Below are positions 61,227 through 64,000 of a stretch of DNA of 64,000 bases, piece after piece. A model generated the notes under the pieces. That model was given only the letters and a program-made list of their open reading frames with translations. It had not been told where the DNA came from and made no database searches. The DNA comes from Polychytrium aggregatum (taxonomy: Eukaryota; Chytridiomycota; Chytridiomycetes; Polychytriales). The number at the start of each line of letters is the position of its first letter. Within the stretch, counting starts at the first letter, position 1. Where the stretch lies: assembly GCF_025602895.1 (NCBI RefSeq), contig NW_026516333.1:49838-113837 (forward strand). The letters run 5' to 3'. A program made the position numbers and the translations under genes.

Positions 61227-61766
61227 ATGATTGCTGACCTCTTTGGGGTTGACATCCGAATCGTCCGTCGATACGTCAAGGAACTTGGCCCCGTTCTCGA
61301 TCCCGGCAAACTGAGCCGCGACAAGCAAGGCAGCTCAGCGGCCAAGGCCCAGAAACACAAGTCGATTGTTGCCTATCTGATTGGAGTGGAGTCTGTCAAC
61401 GAACCGTTCCATGTCTCCTCCAAGTTTCATATGGCGTTCGCCTCCCAGTGCCTGCTGTCGATCCTCTCGCACGACCCAGTGGTCAACATCTGTGGGATCT
61501 ACGACTTTCACGACAATGTCACAGACCTCGAGAGCCGAGTCAGGGCCAATATCACAAGAGAGGCAATGTGTGGGTCGATTATCATGATGACTGAAGCAAT
61601 GCTGGCACCAATCAATAATGTATGCTCCGACATGAATTCAGCGATAGCTCTGCAAAATAACTTGAGTTCATGTGATGAGACCATCAAGTTGGCGTACTCC
61701 AAGGCAGGCCTTCTGGCGAATAGTCCATTGCCCGAAGGGACTAATGCGAAATGGAAAGGCAGGTAG
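61227..61766 (+). CDS. ORF in frame with the upstream kinase, unidentified
   Basis: 179 residues from the first ATG. It lies in the same frame as the kinase, beginning 21 nt after the kinase TAG, and the seven intervening codons are open. The N-terminus (MIADLFGVDIRIVRRYVKEL) resembles a helix-turn-helix. The remainder (HKSIVAYLIGVESVNEPFHV, ICGIYDFHDNVTDLESRVR) is not familiar to me. It could be a readthrough extension of the kinase, a separate gene, or a fragment cut off by a nonsense mutation. It ends at TAG 61764-61766. No promoter-like sequence fits between the two ORFs. Confidence 0.45.
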   Translation: MIADLFGVDIRIVRRYVKELGPVLDPGKLSRDKQGSSAAKAQKHKSIVAYLIGVESVNEPFHVSSKFHMAFASQCLLSILSHDPVVNICGIYDFHDNVTDLESRVRANITREAMCGSIIMMTEAMLAPINNVCSDMNSAIALQNNLSSCDETIKLAYSKAGLLANSPLPEGTNAKWKGR

Positions 61767-61849
61767 AGCTTATTTCGGTCGAATCCATGAAGTTGAATCG
61801 TAGAGGGAGCGAGGAAAGCAAAGATCCGTTCAAGATAAGACCAGTCTCG

Positions 61850-62340
61850 AAATGAGACGTGAGGAACACTCAGAGAATAAAGTAGAAGGCACATTATTTA
61901 GTCCTATTTTGAACGCTGAGGTTCGACTACACATCGCGGGGGTCAGGCTATTTATAGACAAGTCCGGACTTGGCAGCGAAGGGCGGCCAAGGGAGGGAAA
62001 AGTGGGCGATCGAGAGGGGTGAACGGGGCGATGCACAAGCGAGGGCCGAGAAGGACCACCGAGTGAGGAGGCGGGTGAAACTGGACGGGGACTATGAATG
62101 GGTCAAGGTGGGAGTTTTGGAATCAACCAGGGACTCGGCGACTGGGTGAAGCCAAGGCCGATATTGTTCCAGATCCCCACCACCAGAGGAGAGCGATGGT
62201 GCGGGCTTATAGGTCCGGCACCCTGACGCGTTGACGCGCCCAGAGTCATACAGGAGCGCGCACCATTTCCTTTTCCGTTCCCCAAACACACACACACACA
62301 CACACACACAGTAACCCAGGACGACTCCCTGTATACACTA
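61850..62340 (-). repeat. LTR-like sequence, module A
   Basis: On the minus strand it contains TATAAATAGCC (near 61959-61948), as in the 3' LTR at 62696-63124, set in similar G-rich flanks (gaagggcggccaagggaggg). A (CA)n run at 62286-62310 lies in the same block. Ends are not defined. Confidence 0.4.
62286..62310. repeat. (CA)n microsatellite
   Basis: About 12 CA units. Confidence 0.95.
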
Positions 62341-62389
62341 CATCTTTCTCCAGGGCTACAACAGTCAGTCCAGATCCTTTCAGGATGAA

Positions 62390-62695
62390 TTCAGTATCGT
62401 AAGAAAGCTCCCGCTCATAGCTATAACATAATGATCTTCAATTGTGTCACTGTCAGATCACGGGATCAAGGGGAAGTCAAAAGAAGAAGATAGAGAAGGG
62501 TTTTATTGATCTTAGCAAGGCTAGGATCTAGAGTCAAGTGTGTCTGGGGTCGAAGGTGATGACCAGAAACATGAGCGGGCGAAGGCGGGCTATTTATCTG
62601 TCTGGCGGTCCCGGAGGCGAAGCCTGCCGCAGCGGGGGCGAAGCAGCGGAGGCGGCGGGACAGCAGCCAGGCAGCAGCGGCTAACCGGAGAAACA
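62390..62695 (-). repeat. LTR-like sequence, module B
   Basis: On the minus strand it has GATAAATAGCCCGCC (near 62600-62588) followed by AATAAAACCC (near 62505-62496), the promoter and poly(A) spacing of the LTR next door. It abuts the LTR at 62696. Probably a solo or partial LTR of a related family; boundaries are approximate. Confidence 0.45.
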
Positions 62696-63124
62696 TGTGA
62701 AAGTCTGTGAGGAGTGAACAAGCGCAAGGACGAAGACCAAGTGCTTGGTATGAGCTTTATTAGCTTTTAGCCCCGAACACCAAAGAACAAGTTTTGTTCG
62801 AACTGGTGTTCAACATAGGCTCAGACATGCAGAGCTATTTATAGACCGGGAGAAGGTCGAGGGGCAAAAGTGGGCGAGAAGGGTGGAGCATCACAGAGAA
62901 GCGAGAAGGGGGTGCGAGAGTGGCTGGTGTGCAAGCGAGAGAGGCTTGGCACAGCCCGGGGACATGTGCCGAGCGGTGGGGGAGGCAGGAAACCAGTAGA
63001 CGCGGGTGGCAACGGCGCGTGCTCATGCATGGGGGCAAACAAACACGTGGGGACTCATGATTGGTGCGGAGGGCGAGAGCATGTGGGACAATCTCATTGG
63101 TCCGTTGTGATGCTGGTCATCACA
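62696..63124 (-). mobile_element. 3' LTR of a Ty3/gypsy retrotransposon
   Basis: 429 bp bounded by the short inverted ends TGTGA...TCACA. On the minus strand it has TATAAATAGC (near 62842) and AATAAAGC (near 62764), the expected promoter and polyadenylation sites of U3-R. The polypurine tract AAGGAGGAGATAG ends directly at its 5' end. The other LTR lies outside the window, so the target-site duplication cannot be checked; the flank here is aaaca. Confidence 0.85.
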
Positions 63125-64000
63125 CTATCTCCTCCTTAAACTACGGCGTGTTCCATCTTGAGTTCTCCTGGGGCCAGGCTTGTCTGGGTAGCGTCGGTGG
63201 TACTCCGCGGCCACCGTTGGGGTAAAGACAATGTCGGCGGGCTCCCAACTTCGATCGGTGACCGGGTAGCCTTTCCAATCGATGAGATAGTGCAGCTTTC
63301 CGCGCACGAACTTGGAGTCTAAGATCTCTTCGACCTCCCACTCCAAGTTCCCATCGATGACCACCGCAGGGGGCGGCGCTTGCACCCGACCCGGAAGCGA
63401 GTTCTTCTTGTAGGGCTCAAGAAGAGACACATGGAACACCGGGTGCACCTTTATGTCCTTTGGCAAGTCCAGGCGGAAAGCCAATGTCCCGACGGCCTCG
63501 AGGATGGTGAATGGTCCAATCCTCTGGTAATCCAGCTTCTTGCTTGGGCGAGTGGTGCTGATGTTACGAGTCAGCACCCAGACTTGATCGCCCGGACGCA
63601 AGTCGGGAGCCTGGGACCTCCGGAGATCTGAGAAGTGCTTGTAGTCAGACTTTGCCTTCTCAAGATTCTCCTTCAACAGTGCCAGGTTCCGCTGGAGATG
63701 TTCAACCCTCTCCGTGGCAGAGGGAACATCAGGGCCGCCAGCGACAACGGGGACTTCGAACCTTGGGTGGAACCCATAGGTTGCCAAGAATGGCGAGGCA
63801 TGTGTTGACGAGTTCTCGAGGTTATTGTAAGAGAACTCGGCCAACGGCAGCAGCTCGGCCCAGTCATCTTGCTGATACGACGTGTAACAGCGCAGGTATT
63901 GGTTGATGACCTGGTTGACCCTCTCAGTCTGTCCATCGGTCTGGGGATGGAAGGCCGTGGACAGACTGGTTTGGATCCCGAGCTGCGTGCAGAGTGCCTT
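63125..64000 (-). mobile_element. Ty3/gypsy polyprotein, integrase C-terminus with chromodomain (5' partial)
   Basis: The minus-strand frame is open from the window edge to TAG at 63127-63125, about 290 residues. It carries the end of the integrase core (TAFHPQTDGQTERVNQVINQ, LLPLAEFSYNN), the GPF/Y module (DQVWVLTRNI, QRIGPFTILEAVGTLAFRLD) and a chromodomain (LEWEVEEILDSKFVRGKLHY, then DWKGYPVTDRSWEP). This marks a chromovirus-lineage Ty3/gypsy element, whose chromodomain usually directs integration to particular chromatin. No frameshift or stop is seen, so the visible part could be active. Gag, protease, reverse transcriptase and RNase H lie beyond position 64000. Confidence 0.95.

Overview
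This window reads as nuclear DNA of an early-diverging (zoosporic, probably chytrid-like) fungus. The evidence is dense, intron-rich genes with GT-AG introns mostly of 50-300 bp, a class C (GABA-B/glutamate-like) GPCR, an Sfi1-type centrin-binding repeat protein, a tyrosine-kinase-like (TKL) kinase, Rrp1, Snu23, Yth1, Vam7 and Dbf4 homologues, and a chromodomain Ty3/gypsy element. The taxonomic assignment is an inference from gene content, not from a marker-gene comparison.

Layout. 1-5539 (-): class C GPCR whose 3' end lies outside the window, with introns packed with micro- and minisatellites. 6061-6134 (-): tRNA-Arg(UCU), followed by a dispersed-repeat copy. 6633-12328 (-): Sfi1-like repeat protein in many short exons. 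12797-14843 (-): cytochrome P450. 14844-16427: no supported gene. 16428-16740 (+): tRNA-Arg(ACG) and a second tRNA-Arg(UCU). 17412-18482 (+): an unidentified 85-residue acidic protein in six exons. 18816-20146 (-): Yth1/CPSF4. 20844-22067 (-): mitochondrial-type TPR protein. 23833-25115 (+): secreted papain-family protease. 25846-29298 (-): Rrp1, divergent from SNU23 at 29664-30697 (+). 31522-33982 (+): Atg22-like MFS transporter with a 14-nt micro-exon. 34567-35632 (+): SmG. 36035-37553 (+): ribosomal protein uL24. 38431-40379 (-): internally duplicated YdcZ-type DMT transporter. 42354-44730 (+): NKAP. 45975-47279 (+): Vam7-type PX-SNARE. 47280-49277: a 12-bp minisatellite and a repeat copy. 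49278-52291 (+): secreted amidase in 14 exons. 52859-57623 (-): unusually long Dbf4. 57624-59984: repeat copy and degraded coding-like sequence. 59985-61766 (+): TKL kinase and, after one in-frame TAG, a second ORF. 61850-64000: LTR-like sequences and the 3' end of a Ty3/gypsy element on the minus strand.

Exon models were built by hand from splice-site consensus, reading phase and family motifs. For P450, the 85-residue protein, Yth1, protease, Rrp1, SNU23, Atg22-like, SmG, uL24, DMT, NKAP, amidase and Dbf4, every junction keeps phase and the total length divides by three. The GPCR and Sfi1-like models are only partly resolved.

Functionally the window is rich in RNA and ribosome genes (Yth1, Rrp1, SNU23, SmG, uL24, NKAP), mixed with vacuole genes (Vam7, Atg22-like) and cell-cycle genes (Dbf4, Sfi1-like). 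There is no operon-like logic. The most notable non-genic signals are tandem repeats inside introns (one built from copies of a 5' splice site), a four-copy dispersed repeat whose longer versions carry a helix-turn-helix followed by a DPG motif, and the kinase/ORF pair separated by one TAG.
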